This document shows, piece by piece, positions 43,747 through 51,738 of a stretch of 57,285 bases of DNA. The notes below the pieces were generated by a model. It was not told the origin of the DNA. It saw nothing but the letters and a program-made list of their open reading frames with translations, and searched no databases. The stretch comes from Candidatus Dormiibacterota bacterium (GTDB lineage Bacteria; Chloroflexota; Dormibacteria; Aeolococcales; Aeolococcaceae): assembly GCA_003153505.1 (NCBI GenBank), contig PLZA01000054.1, forward strand, positions 1 to 57,285, given 5' to 3'. How positions within the stretch are numbered: the first letter of the stretch is position 1; every line of letters starts with the position of its first letter. Position numbers and translations under genes: made by a program.

Positions 43747-44541
43747 ATGAACGTGCTCGCACAGTCCACCTGTTGCGTCAACAATGCCGGTGCTTTCGGC
43801 GATGGCGGCACGATCAGCGACCGAGCGCTCGGCGTCTACACCGCCGTTTTCTGGGCCTCGGTGGTGCTCGGCGTCATCACCACGGGACTTCTCCTCTATG
43901 CGTTCGTCAAGTTCCGCAGGCGCAGCGACGATGACGATCCACCGCAGTTCCACGGCAACACGAGGCTCGAGATCGCCTGGACGCTCGTCCCACTGGCGAC
44001 CTTCCTCTCGCTCTTCGGTCTGACCGCGGCGAACATGCCCTTCATCAACAACATTCACGCCGGCACGCAGTACACAGTCACGGTGATCGGCCAGCAGTTC
44101 AGCTGGACGTTCGATTACGGCGCGAGCAGCAGTGGTGCCCGGATCCGCAGCTTCGGCACGCTCTACGTCCCCGAGAACACCGACGTCGCGCTGAACATCG
44201 TGTCGACGGATCCGCCCTGCGATTCCAAGCCGGCCGTGCCGTCGGGGAGCACGCTGGCGGCGGCAATCTCCAACGAGGGATGCGGCGTCAACCACAGCTT
44301 TTTCGCGCCGTCGCTCGGTCAGCAGATGAACGCCATTCCCGGTGACGTCAACACGGCACCGATCCAGGCTCGGCAGGGAACCTATTACGGGCAGTGCACT
44401 GAGCTGTGTGGTGTCGGCCACGCGACCATGGTCTTCACCGTCGTCGCGCTGCCGATGAACCAGTTCCAGTCGTGCGTGTTCGGGAATCCCAGCGGTTCGA
44501 TCGACCCGACAAGCAAGTCGTGCACTCTCGGAGGATCTTGA
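43747..44541 (+). CDS. ctaC: heme-copper oxidase subunit II (CuA)
   Basis: The 264-residue protein has two helices (30-55 and about 76-100) and a periplasmic cupredoxin domain with the full CuA set: His183 (GVNHSFFAPSLG), Cys217, Glu219, Cys221, His225 and Met228 in GQCTELCGVGHATM. There is no C-terminal cytochrome c domain, so it must accept electrons from a separate donor, presumably the triheme c. The long loop 150-182 contains two extra Cys. Start ATG 43747. The stop overlaps coxA by one base. Confidence 0.94.
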   Translation: MNVLAQSTCCVNNAGAFGDGGTISDRALGVYTAVFWASVVLGVITTGLLLYAFVKFRRRSDDDDPPQFHGNTRLEIAWTLVPLATFLSLFGLTAANMPFINNIHAGTQYTVTVIGQQFSWTFDYGASSSGARIRSFGTLYVPENTDVALNIVSTDPPCDSKPAVPSGSTLAAAISNEGCGVNHSFFAPSLGQQMNAIPGDVNTAPIQARQGTYYGQCTELCGVGHATMVFTVVALPMNQFQSCVFGNPSGSIDPTSKSCTLGGS

Positions 44542-46232
44542 TGGCGGTCATGGACGCGACGCTTCCTCGGGCGCGCTTCGCCCGTGTCGACAAGTCGAAG
44601 GGCATCCTCGGCTGGCTGACGACTGTCGACCACAAGAAGATCGCGATCATGTACCTGTTTACGACGTTCTTCTTCTTCATCGTCGGCGGCATTATGGCCC
44701 TGCTGATCCGGATCCAGCTCGCCGAGCCGCAGAACACGTTTCTCACGCCCGAGCAGTACAACCAGATCTTCACGATGCACGGGACGACGATGATCTTTCT
44801 GTGGATCATCCCGGTGTGGGCAGGCTTCGGCAACTACATGATCCCGCTGATGATCGGTGCGCGCGATATGGCCTTTCCCCGCATCAACGCTCTGTCCTTC
44901 TGGCTGATTCCGCTCGGCGGGATCGTCATGTACGCGGGGTTCCTGGTTCCGGCGACCACGCACGCCGGCTTGCTCTGCCCGGGTGGTCCGGGTGACGCGG
45001 GTTGGACCGGGTACGTACCGCTCACCGGCAGCCACTACAGCTGCAGCATGGGGCAGGACCTCTGGATCATCGGACTCCATCTCCTCGGCATATCATCGAT
45101 GCTCGGCGGCATCAACTTCCTGGCGACGATTCACAACATGCGCGCCAAAGGCATGACCTGGGGGCGGCTTCCGCTGTTCGTGTGGGCACAGGAGATCACC
45201 GCGGCACTCGTCGTGCTCGCGTCACCCTTCCTCGCCGCGGGACTGGCGATGAACCTGCTCGACCGCCAGATCGGCACCAACTTCTTTGACCCGGTCAACG
45301 GCGGGAGCGCGCTGCTCTACCAGTTCGTCTTCTGGTTCTACTCGCACCCGGCTGTCTACATCATGATCCTGCCCGCGTTCGGGATCATCAGCGAGATCAT
45401 CCCGGTGTTCAGCCGAAAGCCGATCTTCGGGTACAAGGCGATGGCGGCATCCATCGCGGCGATCGCCGTGCTCGGGTTCATCGTGTTCGTGCACCACATG
45501 TTCGTCACCGGTCTCCCGCTGGTGGTGCAGACGTTCTTCGCCTTCACGACCTTCGTCATCGGCGTGCCGACGGGGGTGAAGATCTTCAGCTGGCTTGCAA
45601 CGATGTGGGGAGGGAGCATCAAATACGACACGCCCATGCTCTTCGCGTGCGGGTTCTTATTGATGTTCCTGATCGGTGGCATCGACGGCGTGTACCTCGG
45701 CAGCCTGGCTGTCGACCGTCTCGTGCACGGCACCTACTGGGTGGTGGCGCACATTCACTATGTGCTGTTCGGCGGCAGCGTCTTCGGCGTGTTCGCCGCC
45801 TTCTATTACTGGTTCCCGAAGGTCACCGGGCGGTTCCTCAATGAGAAGCTTGGCAAGCTGCATTTCTGGTTGATGTTCATCGGCATGAACCTGACCTTTC
45901 TGCCGATGCATGCCCTCGGCCTGCTCGGGATGCCACGGCGGATCGCGACCTACCTCGACAATCGTGGATGGGGCGACCTCAACTCACTGATCACCTTCGG
46001 CGCGTTCGTGATCGCGATCTCGGTGGTCGTGTTCATGATCAATTTCGTGATCAGCATGCGGGCTCCCAGGACGGCGCCTGACGACCCATGGGAGGGCAAT
46101 ACCCTCGAGTGGGCAACTAGCTCCCCGCCGCCCGCATGGAACTTCGACGAGGAGCAGGAGGTGCTCAGTCTCCGGCCGGTTCGCGACAGGCGGATCGCGC
46201 GCAAGAAGGCGGCGTCGGGAGCACCCGCGTAA
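44541..46232 (+). CDS. ctaD: heme-copper oxidase subunit I
   Basis: The protein is 563 residues from ATG 44541, which is preceded by GGAGG. Heme ligands and the binuclear site are visible: IFTMHGTTMIFLWIIPVWAG (low-spin heme His), FVFWFYSHPAVYIMILPAFG (CuB His and Tyr), FIVFVHHMFVTGLPL (two CuB His), and VAHIHYVLFGGSVFGVFAAF (heme a3 and low-spin heme His). This is an A-type, Tyr-containing oxidase. A 35-residue insert (about residues 140-170) and a long tail are present. Confidence 0.96.
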   Translation: MAVMDATLPRARFARVDKSKGILGWLTTVDHKKIAIMYLFTTFFFFIVGGIMALLIRIQLAEPQNTFLTPEQYNQIFTMHGTTMIFLWIIPVWAGFGNYMIPLMIGARDMAFPRINALSFWLIPLGGIVMYAGFLVPATTHAGLLCPGGPGDAGWTGYVPLTGSHYSCSMGQDLWIIGLHLLGISSMLGGINFLATIHNMRAKGMTWGRLPLFVWAQEITAALVVLASPFLAAGLAMNLLDRQIGTNFFDPVNGGSALLYQFVFWFYSHPAVYIMILPAFGIISEIIPVFSRKPIFGYKAMAASIAAIAVLGFIVFVHHMFVTGLPLVVQTFFAFTTFVIGVPTGVKIFSWLATMWGGSIKYDTPMLFACGFLLMFLIGGIDGVYLGSLAVDRLVHGTYWVVAHIHYVLFGGSVFGVFAAFYYWFPKVTGRFLNEKLGKLHFWLMFIGMNLTFLPMHALGLLGMPRRIATYLDNRGWGDLNSLITFGAFVIAISVVVFMINFVISMRAPRTAPDDPWEGNTLEWATSSPPPAWNFDEEQEVLSLRPVRDRRIARKKAASGAPA

Positions 46233-46245
46233 CGCCGGTGGCACT

Positions 46246-47235
46246 GTGATCCCAGCGCGCCCGTCGCTCGGGTTTCGCCGCCTCGCGGTGTGGACTGCGA
46301 TCCTGACCTACCTCTTGATCGTCTGGGGTGGCATCGTGCGTGTGAGCGGCAGCGGCAACGGGTGCGGGACCAGCGACCAGTGGCCGCTGTGCAACGGGTC
46401 GCTGCTGCCGGCGTGGCAGATCAACACACTCATCGAGTTCACGCATCGATGGATCGCGTCGGTGTGCACGCTGCTCGTGATCATCCTCACGGTCGCGACC
46501 TGGGTCTGGCACCGGCATCAGCGCCGCATCCTGGTCGGCACCAGCATTGCAGCAGCGCTCTTCGTGGTACAGATCGCGCTCGGAGCGCTCGCGGTCGATT
46601 TCAACCTTCCCGGTGGCGTGGTGATGATCCACCTCGCCAACGCGTTGCTCCTCTTTGGGGTGCTGATCTACGTCGCGGTGGTTGCGTGCACTGTGGGGAC
46701 TGCTGCGCGCGGCCCGAGCCTGTCGGCGGCGCTGGCGCCCTCGGTGCAACGACCGGTGATCCTCGCGGTAGTGGCGACCTACCTCGTCGCCTTGAGCGGC
46801 GCCTTTGTCGTCGAGACCGGATCGGGAGGCGGCTGCACCAGCTGGCCGCTCTGTGGCAGCGGCTTCTCACTGCCGACCGGGCAGGCGGCGACCATCAACG
46901 TCGCCCACCGTGTGGTCGCGTTGATCGTCGTGCTCATCCTCGGCGGGCTCATGGCCGTGATCGCACGCCGCCGCCGCGGCGATCGCGTTGTGCGCACCGT
47001 TGTCATGGCGGTGAACCTGCTCCTCGTGCTCCAGGTCGCCGCGGGGGCGCTTGTCGTGCTGCTCGTCCTGCCGGCCTGGGCGCGCGGCCTGCACATCGCG
47101 CTCGCCTCGCTGCTCTGGGGCGCGGTGGTCGCGGTCGCGGTGCTGACCGCCCTCCCGGTGGACGAGGGCGCCCCGGCGCAGGCCACGCAGCGTGGTGATG
47201 CCCTGCGCCCGCAGGCGAAGGTGGCGCAGTCATGA
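46246..47235 (+). CDS. ctaA: heme A synthase (COX15/CtaA)
   Basis: The 329-residue protein has eight membrane helices in two related halves. Each half carries a His-containing motif: TYLLIVWGGIVRVSGSGNGC and LIEFTHRWIASV in the first, ETGSGGGCTSWPLCG and NVAHRVVALIV in the second. It oxidises heme O to heme A for the oxidase. GTG 46246 starts 14 bases after ctaD; the 3' end overlaps ctaB by four bases. The N-terminal half has an extra Cys pair typical of the Gram-positive/actinobacterial form. Confidence 0.93.
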   Translation: MIPARPSLGFRRLAVWTAILTYLLIVWGGIVRVSGSGNGCGTSDQWPLCNGSLLPAWQINTLIEFTHRWIASVCTLLVIILTVATWVWHRHQRRILVGTSIAAALFVVQIALGALAVDFNLPGGVVMIHLANALLLFGVLIYVAVVACTVGTAARGPSLSAALAPSVQRPVILAVVATYLVALSGAFVVETGSGGGCTSWPLCGSGFSLPTGQAATINVAHRVVALIVVLILGGLMAVIARRRRGDRVVRTVVMAVNLLLVLQVAAGALVVLLVLPAWARGLHIALASLLWGAVVAVAVLTALPVDEGAPAQATQRGDALRPQAKVAQS

Positions 47236-48140
47236 CCGTCGCGGTCAGCCTCGAGGCGCTGCCTCGCCGCCGCGTTGCGGACGTGGCGCGTGACTACGTT
47301 GCCCTCACCAAACCGCGTGTCATCGTCCTGCTCGAGGTCACCGCCGTCGCGGCGATGGTCATCGCCGACCGAGGCTGGCCCGGCTGGCGGCTCGTCCTGC
47401 TCACGGCTGCCGGTGGCTGGCTCGCCGCGTCGGGAGCGAACGCCATCAACTGCTGGTTCGACCGCGACATCGACCAGGCTATGGGGCGTACGCGGAGCCG
47501 CCCCCTGCCGTCGGGGCGCATCGAGCCCCGCCAGGCGCTCGCCTTCGGCGTGGGCCTTGGCGCCGCGTCCTTCGCCCTCCTTGCCACCACCGTCAACCTC
47601 CTGTCGGCGAGCCTCGCGCTGCTCGCGCTGCTCTTCTACGTGTTCGTCTACACCATGTGGCTGAAGCGATCCTCGATGCAGAACATCGTCATCGGCGGGG
47701 CGGCCGGAGCGATCCCGCCGCTGGTCGGCTGGGCGGCGGTGACCGGGAGCCTGGATATCACCGCGGTCTTTCTGTTCGCCGTGGTCTTCTACTGGACGCC
47801 GCCCCACTTCTGGGCGCTGTCCCTGCTCATCAAGAGCGACTACGCCCGCGCCGGCGTCCCGATGATGCCGGTGGTCCAGGGCGACCGCCAGACGCGCTAT
47901 CAGATCGTGCTCTACACGATCGTGCTCTGCCTGGTGACCGTGCTGCCGCTGCTGACCCGATCGTTCGGCGCCGTCTACCTGGGAGGTGCCGCAGTGCTCG
48001 ACGGGATCCTGCTGACCGATGCCGTGGTCGCCGCCCGGCGGCCGACGGCGCGCTCCGCACGCCGGCTCTTCTACCATTCAATGATCTATCTGGCTCTGCT
48101 CTTCGCGGTCATGGCGATCGACCGGGTGACAGGGCTCTGA
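47232..48140 (+). CDS. ctaB: heme O synthase (protoheme IX farnesyltransferase)
   Basis: This is a 302-residue UbiA-type prenyltransferase with nine helices. The two Asp-rich motifs are NAINCWFDRDIDQAMGRTRS and the second region LLIKSDYARAGVPMMPVVQG. It adds the farnesyl group to protoheme. ATG 47232 overlaps ctaA by four bases, and GGAGGA of the next small gene begins directly after the stop. Synteny with ctaA and ctaD agrees with heme A formation. Confidence 0.95.
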   Translation: MTVAVSLEALPRRRVADVARDYVALTKPRVIVLLEVTAVAAMVIADRGWPGWRLVLLTAAGGWLAASGANAINCWFDRDIDQAMGRTRSRPLPSGRIEPRQALAFGVGLGAASFALLATTVNLLSASLALLALLFYVFVYTMWLKRSSMQNIVIGGAAGAIPPLVGWAAVTGSLDITAVFLFAVVFYWTPPHFWALSLLIKSDYARAGVPMMPVVQGDRQTRYQIVLYTIVLCLVTVLPLLTRSFGAVYLGGAAVLDGILLTDAVVAARRPTARSARRLFYHSMIYLALLFAVMAIDRVTGL

Positions 48141-48153
48141 GGAGGACGCGCCG

Positions 48154-48273
48154 ATGAACCGGAAGCTCGCCCGCAGGAACATGCGCATGGGCGTCGCGAT
48201 GTTCGTCATGTTGCTCGTCCTCATGGGCGCGGCATTCGTCTGGGCGGCTATCTTCCTGTCGGTGACCAAGTGA
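48154..48273 (+). CDS. 39-residue single-helix membrane protein
   Basis: A GGAGGA ribosome binding site (48141-48146) precedes ATG 48154 by seven bases. The protein reads MNRKLARRNMRMGVAMFVML, then a membrane helix, then a short tail. It lies between ctaB and the two-helix subunit gene, so it is likely a small oxidase subunit or assembly helper. Confidence 0.65.
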   Translation: MNRKLARRNMRMGVAMFVMLLVLMGAAFVWAAIFLSVTK

Positions 48274-48283
48274 GGGCGGTGCG

Positions 48284-48553
48284 GTGAGCGACGACGCGGT
48301 CGCAACGGCGACCCACGACGAGGGCGGGGAGCCCGCGCATGAGCACCCGCACCTGCCGCCCCCGAGCGCGGTCCCCATCAACCTGGCCCTCGCGCTCGCG
48401 ATCACGCTCACCGGCTTTCTCACCGACATCCGGGCGGTGGTCGGGCCGGCGATGTGGGGGATCGGGTTGATCTATCTCCTGGTCACGTGTTTCTTCTGGG
48501 CTCGCGGGGCGAGGAGTGAGTATCTCGAACTCCCGGAGGACGGAGGGCACTGA
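48284..48553 (+). CDS. two-helix oxidase-associated membrane protein
   Basis: The 89-residue protein has a His/Glu-rich N-terminus (HEHPHLPPPSAVPINLALAL), two helices and the acidic tail SEYLELPEDGGH. This pattern of a His/Pro-rich entry followed by two helices is common in small proteins beside aa3-type oxidase genes. GTG 48284 starts 11 bases after the previous stop. It may be a subunit IV-like or CtaF-like protein. Confidence 0.65.
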   Translation: MSDDAVATATHDEGGEPAHEHPHLPPPSAVPINLALALAITLTGFLTDIRAVVGPAMWGIGLIYLLVTCFFWARGARSEYLELPEDGGH

Positions 48554-49395
48554 CGCCACACCTGGGGTTCGGCGACTGGACGTGGGATCCCACCGTCATC
48601 TGCGGCCTGGTTGCGATGGCCGCCGGCTACATCATCGCGATGCGCCGCGGCACGATCGGGCCGGACGACGATGTCACCCCCTGGTTTCGCCATCAGCGCT
48701 GGCGGCCCGTGCTCTTCTTCGCCGGGCTGCTGATCACCTTCATCGCACTCGAGTCGCCGATCGACCGGGGTGGCGACGACTACCTGTTCTCGCTCCACAT
48801 GGTCCAGCACATGATGCTGATGATGGTGGCGCCGCCGCTGCTCCTCCTCGGGTTCGCGGGAGCGCGCCCGTCGCCCCGCGAGCGTCACACCACGCTGCGC
48901 ACGGTCTGGTGGGCGGTGACCCGCCCCTGGCCGGCCGTGATCATCTTCAACGCGGTGCTCCTCTTGTGGCACATCCCGTCGCTGTATGACACGACGCTCA
49001 CCACCGTGCCGGTGCACATCGTCGAGCACCTCAGCTTCATCGGAGCCGGGATCATCGTCTGGTGGCCGGTGGTCGACCCGATTCGCGACGACCGAACGGT
49101 GACGGTGAGCTCGCTCACCAAGATTGCGGCGCTCAGCGTCGCCGGGATTCCGCCCACCGTTCTCGGCATCGTGTTCGCGCTTGCACCGTCGCCCCTGTAC
49201 AGCTTCTACGCGCAGGCACCGCGTCTCTGGGGGCTCTCGGCGCTGACGGACCAGCAGTACGGCGGGGTGATCATGCTCGGTGTCGGGAACATCGTCTATT
49301 TCATCGCCATCCTCGTCGTGTTCATGCGCCTGTTCTCGGACCCTGGCCGGGACGAGGAGCTCGCAGCCGATCGCATCGCCGAGGCGCTCCATTGA
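48550..49395 (+). CDS. ctaG: CtaG-like cytochrome oxidase assembly protein
   Basis: This is a seven-helix membrane protein of about 281 residues, CtaG/caa3-assembly type, with His-rich signatures FSLHMVQHMMLMMVAPPLLL, NAVLLLWHIPSLYD and HIVEHLSFIGAG that could bind copper. The first ATG (48616) cuts through the first helix, whereas the in-frame CTG at 48550 follows a GGAGGACGGAGG stretch, overlaps the previous stop (CTGA) and restores DWTWDPTVICGLVAMAAGY. I therefore propose a CTG start; 48616 is the conservative alternative. Confidence 0.85.
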   Translation: MTPHLGFGDWTWDPTVICGLVAMAAGYIIAMRRGTIGPDDDVTPWFRHQRWRPVLFFAGLLITFIALESPIDRGGDDYLFSLHMVQHMMLMMVAPPLLLLGFAGARPSPRERHTTLRTVWWAVTRPWPAVIIFNAVLLLWHIPSLYDTTLTTVPVHIVEHLSFIGAGIIVWWPVVDPIRDDRTVTVSSLTKIAALSVAGIPPTVLGIVFALAPSPLYSFYAQAPRLWGLSALTDQQYGGVIMLGVGNIVYFIAILVVFMRLFSDPGRDEELAADRIAEALH

Positions 49396-49440
49396 TCGCC
49401 GAGGCGGGTCGGCGAACCCATCCTTTAAGATTCGTCTGAG

Positions 49441-49950
49441 ATGCACATGACTCATCTGCGCACGCTCGCCGCCGGTTTGGGGGTGTGTGTCGCGATTGGT
49501 GTGTTCGCGTGCGGCAACGGTCAGCCTGGCGCCGGCACGAGCAGCTCGGCCGGCCCATGCAACGGTTCTGCCGCGGTCAGCTCGCTCGGCACAGCCACCA
49601 TGACGGTTCAGGCGACCGACAATCTCGTGTTCGTTCCCGCCTCCTCGAGTGCCGCTGTCGGTGATGTCATCGAGTTCAAGAACACCGGCTCCGTCGTGCA
49701 CACGGTCACCTTCCAAGACAACAACGATGCGTGCCTGACCGACAACACGCTTGCCCCGGGGGCGACCTGGCAGGTCAAGTTCACGCAGCCCGGCACGTAC
49801 CACTACCTCTGCACGATCCACGCCCCCAATATGGCGGGCGTGATCAAGGTCACCGGGTCGGCGGCGCCGGCCACGTCCGCCTCGGCGTCCGCATCGCCCG
49901 GAGGATCACCGTCACCCTCGGCGTCCGCGACCCCGACGCCTGCCGCCTAG
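49441..49950 (+). CDS. cupredoxin (plastocyanin-like) lipoprotein
   Basis: The 169-residue protein has a signal peptide and a probable lipobox Cys (AIGVFACGNG). The blue-copper domain carries SVVHTVTFQ (His ligand) and YHYLCTIHAPNMAGVIKV (Cys, His, Met ligands). A low-complexity Ala/Ser/Pro tail anchors or spaces the protein. It may be an electron carrier or a copper donor for the oxidase. Confidence 0.88.
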   Translation: MHMTHLRTLAAGLGVCVAIGVFACGNGQPGAGTSSSAGPCNGSAAVSSLGTATMTVQATDNLVFVPASSSAAVGDVIEFKNTGSVVHTVTFQDNNDACLTDNTLAPGATWQVKFTQPGTYHYLCTIHAPNMAGVIKVTGSAAPATSASASASPGGSPSPSASATPTPAA

Positions 49951-49973
49951 CGTTCGCCCCTCCTGCGGCAGGC
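49938..49973. terminator. hairpin between cupredoxin and birA
   Basis: The 9-bp arms GCCTGCCGC (49938-49946) and GCGGCAGGC (49965-49973) flank an 18-base loop. The cupredoxin stop is just inside the loop. There is no T-run on either side. It lies between convergent genes. Confidence 0.45.
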
Positions 49974-49985
49974 TACGTCCGTCGC

Positions 49986-50756
49986 TCAGCCGGTGTCGGG
50001 CGTGAGGTGCACGTCGCCGGCGAGGAAGCGCTCCAGCTGACCTGACGCCTCGACCAGGAGTGCGCCGTCGTCGCCCACTCCGACCGCGACACCCTTGACG
50101 ACTCCGGACGGACCGTGAACGGTCACCTGTTCACCAAGGCCGAGCGCGCACCGGCGCCAGTCGGGGAGGACGGCGGCGAGGCCGCCGCGCTCGAGTGCGG
50201 CGATGCGCTCGGCGAACGCTCGACCCCAGGCGACGAGCAGCTCCTCGGCTGTGGGAGGCCGGTCGACGAGCGCGTGCAGGCTGACCGCGGCGATGCCGTC
50301 GGGGAATCGGTCCACGGTGAGATTGACGCCGAGGCCGAGCACCACCGCCACCCGATCCTGCCCGGTCCGCGGCCGCTCGACCTCGCAGAGGATGCCAGCC
50401 AGCTTGCGGCCCTCGACGAGGACATCGTTGGGCCACTTGAGGCCCGCCGTGACGCCATGGCGGTCCGCGAGCACGTCGACGAGCGCGAGCCCTGCTGCGA
50501 AGGGGATCCCGGACGCCACACGGGGGAAGCGGCGGACCAGAACCGAGGCGAGCAGCGCGGTGCCGGCAGCAGCGACCCACACGCGTCCCTGGCGCCCGCG
50601 TCCGGCCGTCTGCTCGGCAGCGATGCAGCAGAACCCCTCGTCCGCGCCCCCTCGCGCGGCCCGAAGCACGATGTCCTGGGTGCTTCGGGTCCGGGCCACG
50701 CGCGTCAGGCGGAGCGCCGGAAAACGCGCTTCTTGACCGTCACGATGCTGCGACAT
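49986..50756 (-). CDS. birA: biotin--protein ligase
   Basis: The protein has 256 residues from ATG 50756. The catalytic domain carries TSRTQDI-like substrate handling (RTRSTQDIVLRAA), the GRGRQGR biotinyl-AMP motif (EQTAGRGRQGRVWVAA) and KWPNDVLVEGRKLAGILCEV. The C-terminal SH3-like domain follows. There is no N-terminal HTH, so it is a non-regulatory ligase. It biotinylates acyl-CoA carboxylase carriers. The open frame continues further upstream without homology. Confidence 0.93.
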   Translation of the reverse strand: MSQHRDGQEARFPALRLTRVARTRSTQDIVLRAARGGADEGFCCIAAEQTAGRGRQGRVWVAAAGTALLASVLVRRFPRVASGIPFAAGLALVDVLADRHGVTAGLKWPNDVLVEGRKLAGILCEVERPRTGQDRVAVVLGLGVNLTVDRFPDGIAAVSLHALVDRPPTAEELLVAWGRAFAERIAALERGGLAAVLPDWRRCALGLGEQVTVHGPSGVVKGVAVGVGDDGALLVEASGQLERFLAGDVHLTPDTG

Positions 50757-50804
50757 ACGATGGAAGTTATTACAGGGGTAGGAGGTTGCGAGGGTGGTGG
50801 TCCA

Positions 50805-51113
50805 ATGATCCAGGAGACCTGCGTGGAGATCGGTGAGCTTGAAGCTCGCTGGACCTCCCTGCGCGAAGCGCGCAACGCGCGCCGGCAGAAGATCCGTTAC
50901 ATCGACGAGCTCATCGATCAGTTCGAGAAGCTCAATCTCGCAGACGAGGTCGAGGTGCCGTACGAGCTGGTCGGCCGGGCCGCCGCGCTGGTGACCAACG
51001 ACACCCATCTGGCGGGGCGCTCGCCACGGGAGTTGATGATCTCGGAGTGGATGGATGCTCTCTATGAGGTCCAGGACAGCCTGATGTTCGCCGCCGAGGA
51101 CGATTCCGACTGA
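50805..51113 (+). CDS. hypothetical coiled-coil protein (102 aa)
   Basis: From ATG 50805 the protein begins MIQETCVEIGELEARW, a helical segment of about 40 residues (LREARNARRQKIRYIDELID) consistent with a coiled coil, followed by a more globular part. An in-frame ATG 15 codons upstream (50760) is possible. It is divergent from birA and is followed by the tRNA gene. No family is recognised. Confidence 0.6.
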   Translation: MIQETCVEIGELEARWTSLREARNARRQKIRYIDELIDQFEKLNLADEVEVPYELVGRAAALVTNDTHLAGRSPRELMISEWMDALYEVQDSLMFAAEDDSD

Positions 51114-51153
51114 GCCGTATACTGGCCACGGTTGTCCCGGCGAGCCGCGACGG

Positions 51154-51229
51154 GCGCCCGTAGCTCAGTTGGATAGAGCACCGGCCTCCGGAGCCGGGAG
51201 CGGGGGTTCAAGTCCCTCCGGGCGTACCA
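51154..51229 (+). tRNA. tRNA-Arg (anticodon CCG)
   Basis: The acceptor stem GCGCCCG pairs with CGGGCGT, with a first G-U pair. D-arm GCTC..GAGC, anticodon stem CCGGC/GCCGG with loop CTCCGGA (anticodon CCG), variable loop, and T-arm GGGGGTTCAAGTCCCTC follow. The discriminator A and an encoded CCA end at 51229. It decodes CGG. Confidence 0.95.
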
Positions 51230-51398
51230 CGATCTGCTCGACAGCGTTGCCATCATCTTGAGCATGCCGGTCAGGGAAGCCATGGAGCGCCCGACCACAA
51301 CTCTGAGCAATCTCCCAGGGGAAGCCCACGGCGTTCTGACTGCGGAGCGCGACGCTGGTCACTGTCAAACGTCAGTCCAACCAGGAGGTACAACCATC

Positions 51399-51692
51399 AT
51401 GGACGGCGACCAGTTCATCCCACCGCCCCCGCCCCCGGAAGAGCCGGGAAAGCGCAGGACGGGTGTGCGCAAGATCGCGGCGACAGCGCTGCTCTCGGTC
51501 GGTTTGCTCGCCGGCACGGGAGTTGGCAGCTTCGTGATCGCCCACGCTGCTTCATCCACGCCGGCGTCGAGCAGCGCCGCGAACCTGACGGCGAGCACCG
51601 CGACGCCGTCAACCACGACGCCGGCGACCAAGACGCCGTCGACGACGACCAAGTGTCCCAACTTGGGCGGCTCGACGAGCACGACCGGTTAG
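51399..51692 (+). CDS. small membrane-anchored protein with Thr/Ser-rich tail
   Basis: The protein is 97 residues. AGGAGG (51383-51388) lies before ATG 51399. The Pro-rich cytoplasmic start (FIPPPPPPEEPGK) is followed by one membrane helix (residues about 28-50) and an extracytoplasmic Ser/Thr/Ala-rich tail with one Cys near the end. No enzymatic domain is seen. Confidence 0.65.
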   Translation: MDGDQFIPPPPPPEEPGKRRTGVRKIAATALLSVGLLAGTGVGSFVIAHAASSTPASSSAANLTASTATPSTTTPATKTPSTTTKCPNLGGSTSTTG

Positions 51693-51711
51693 GCACCCTC
51701 CCTCCCCCTCG

Positions 51712-51738
51712 GGCGGCCCGCCGGCTCGGCGGGCCGCC
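51712..51738. terminator. strong GC hairpin between convergent genes
   Basis: GGCGGCCCGCC (51712-51722) and GGCGGGCCGCC (51728-51738) form a perfect 11-bp stem with loop GGCTC. It lies 20 bases after the 51399 gene and immediately before the stop of the minus-strand SCO1664-like gene. No T-run is present, so it is of the bidirectional hairpin type. Confidence 0.6.

Noticed and set aside
46779..48077. Minus-strand 432-codon frame
   Set aside because: Antisense to ctaA and ctaB, rich in Arg/Asp/Gly with no domain.
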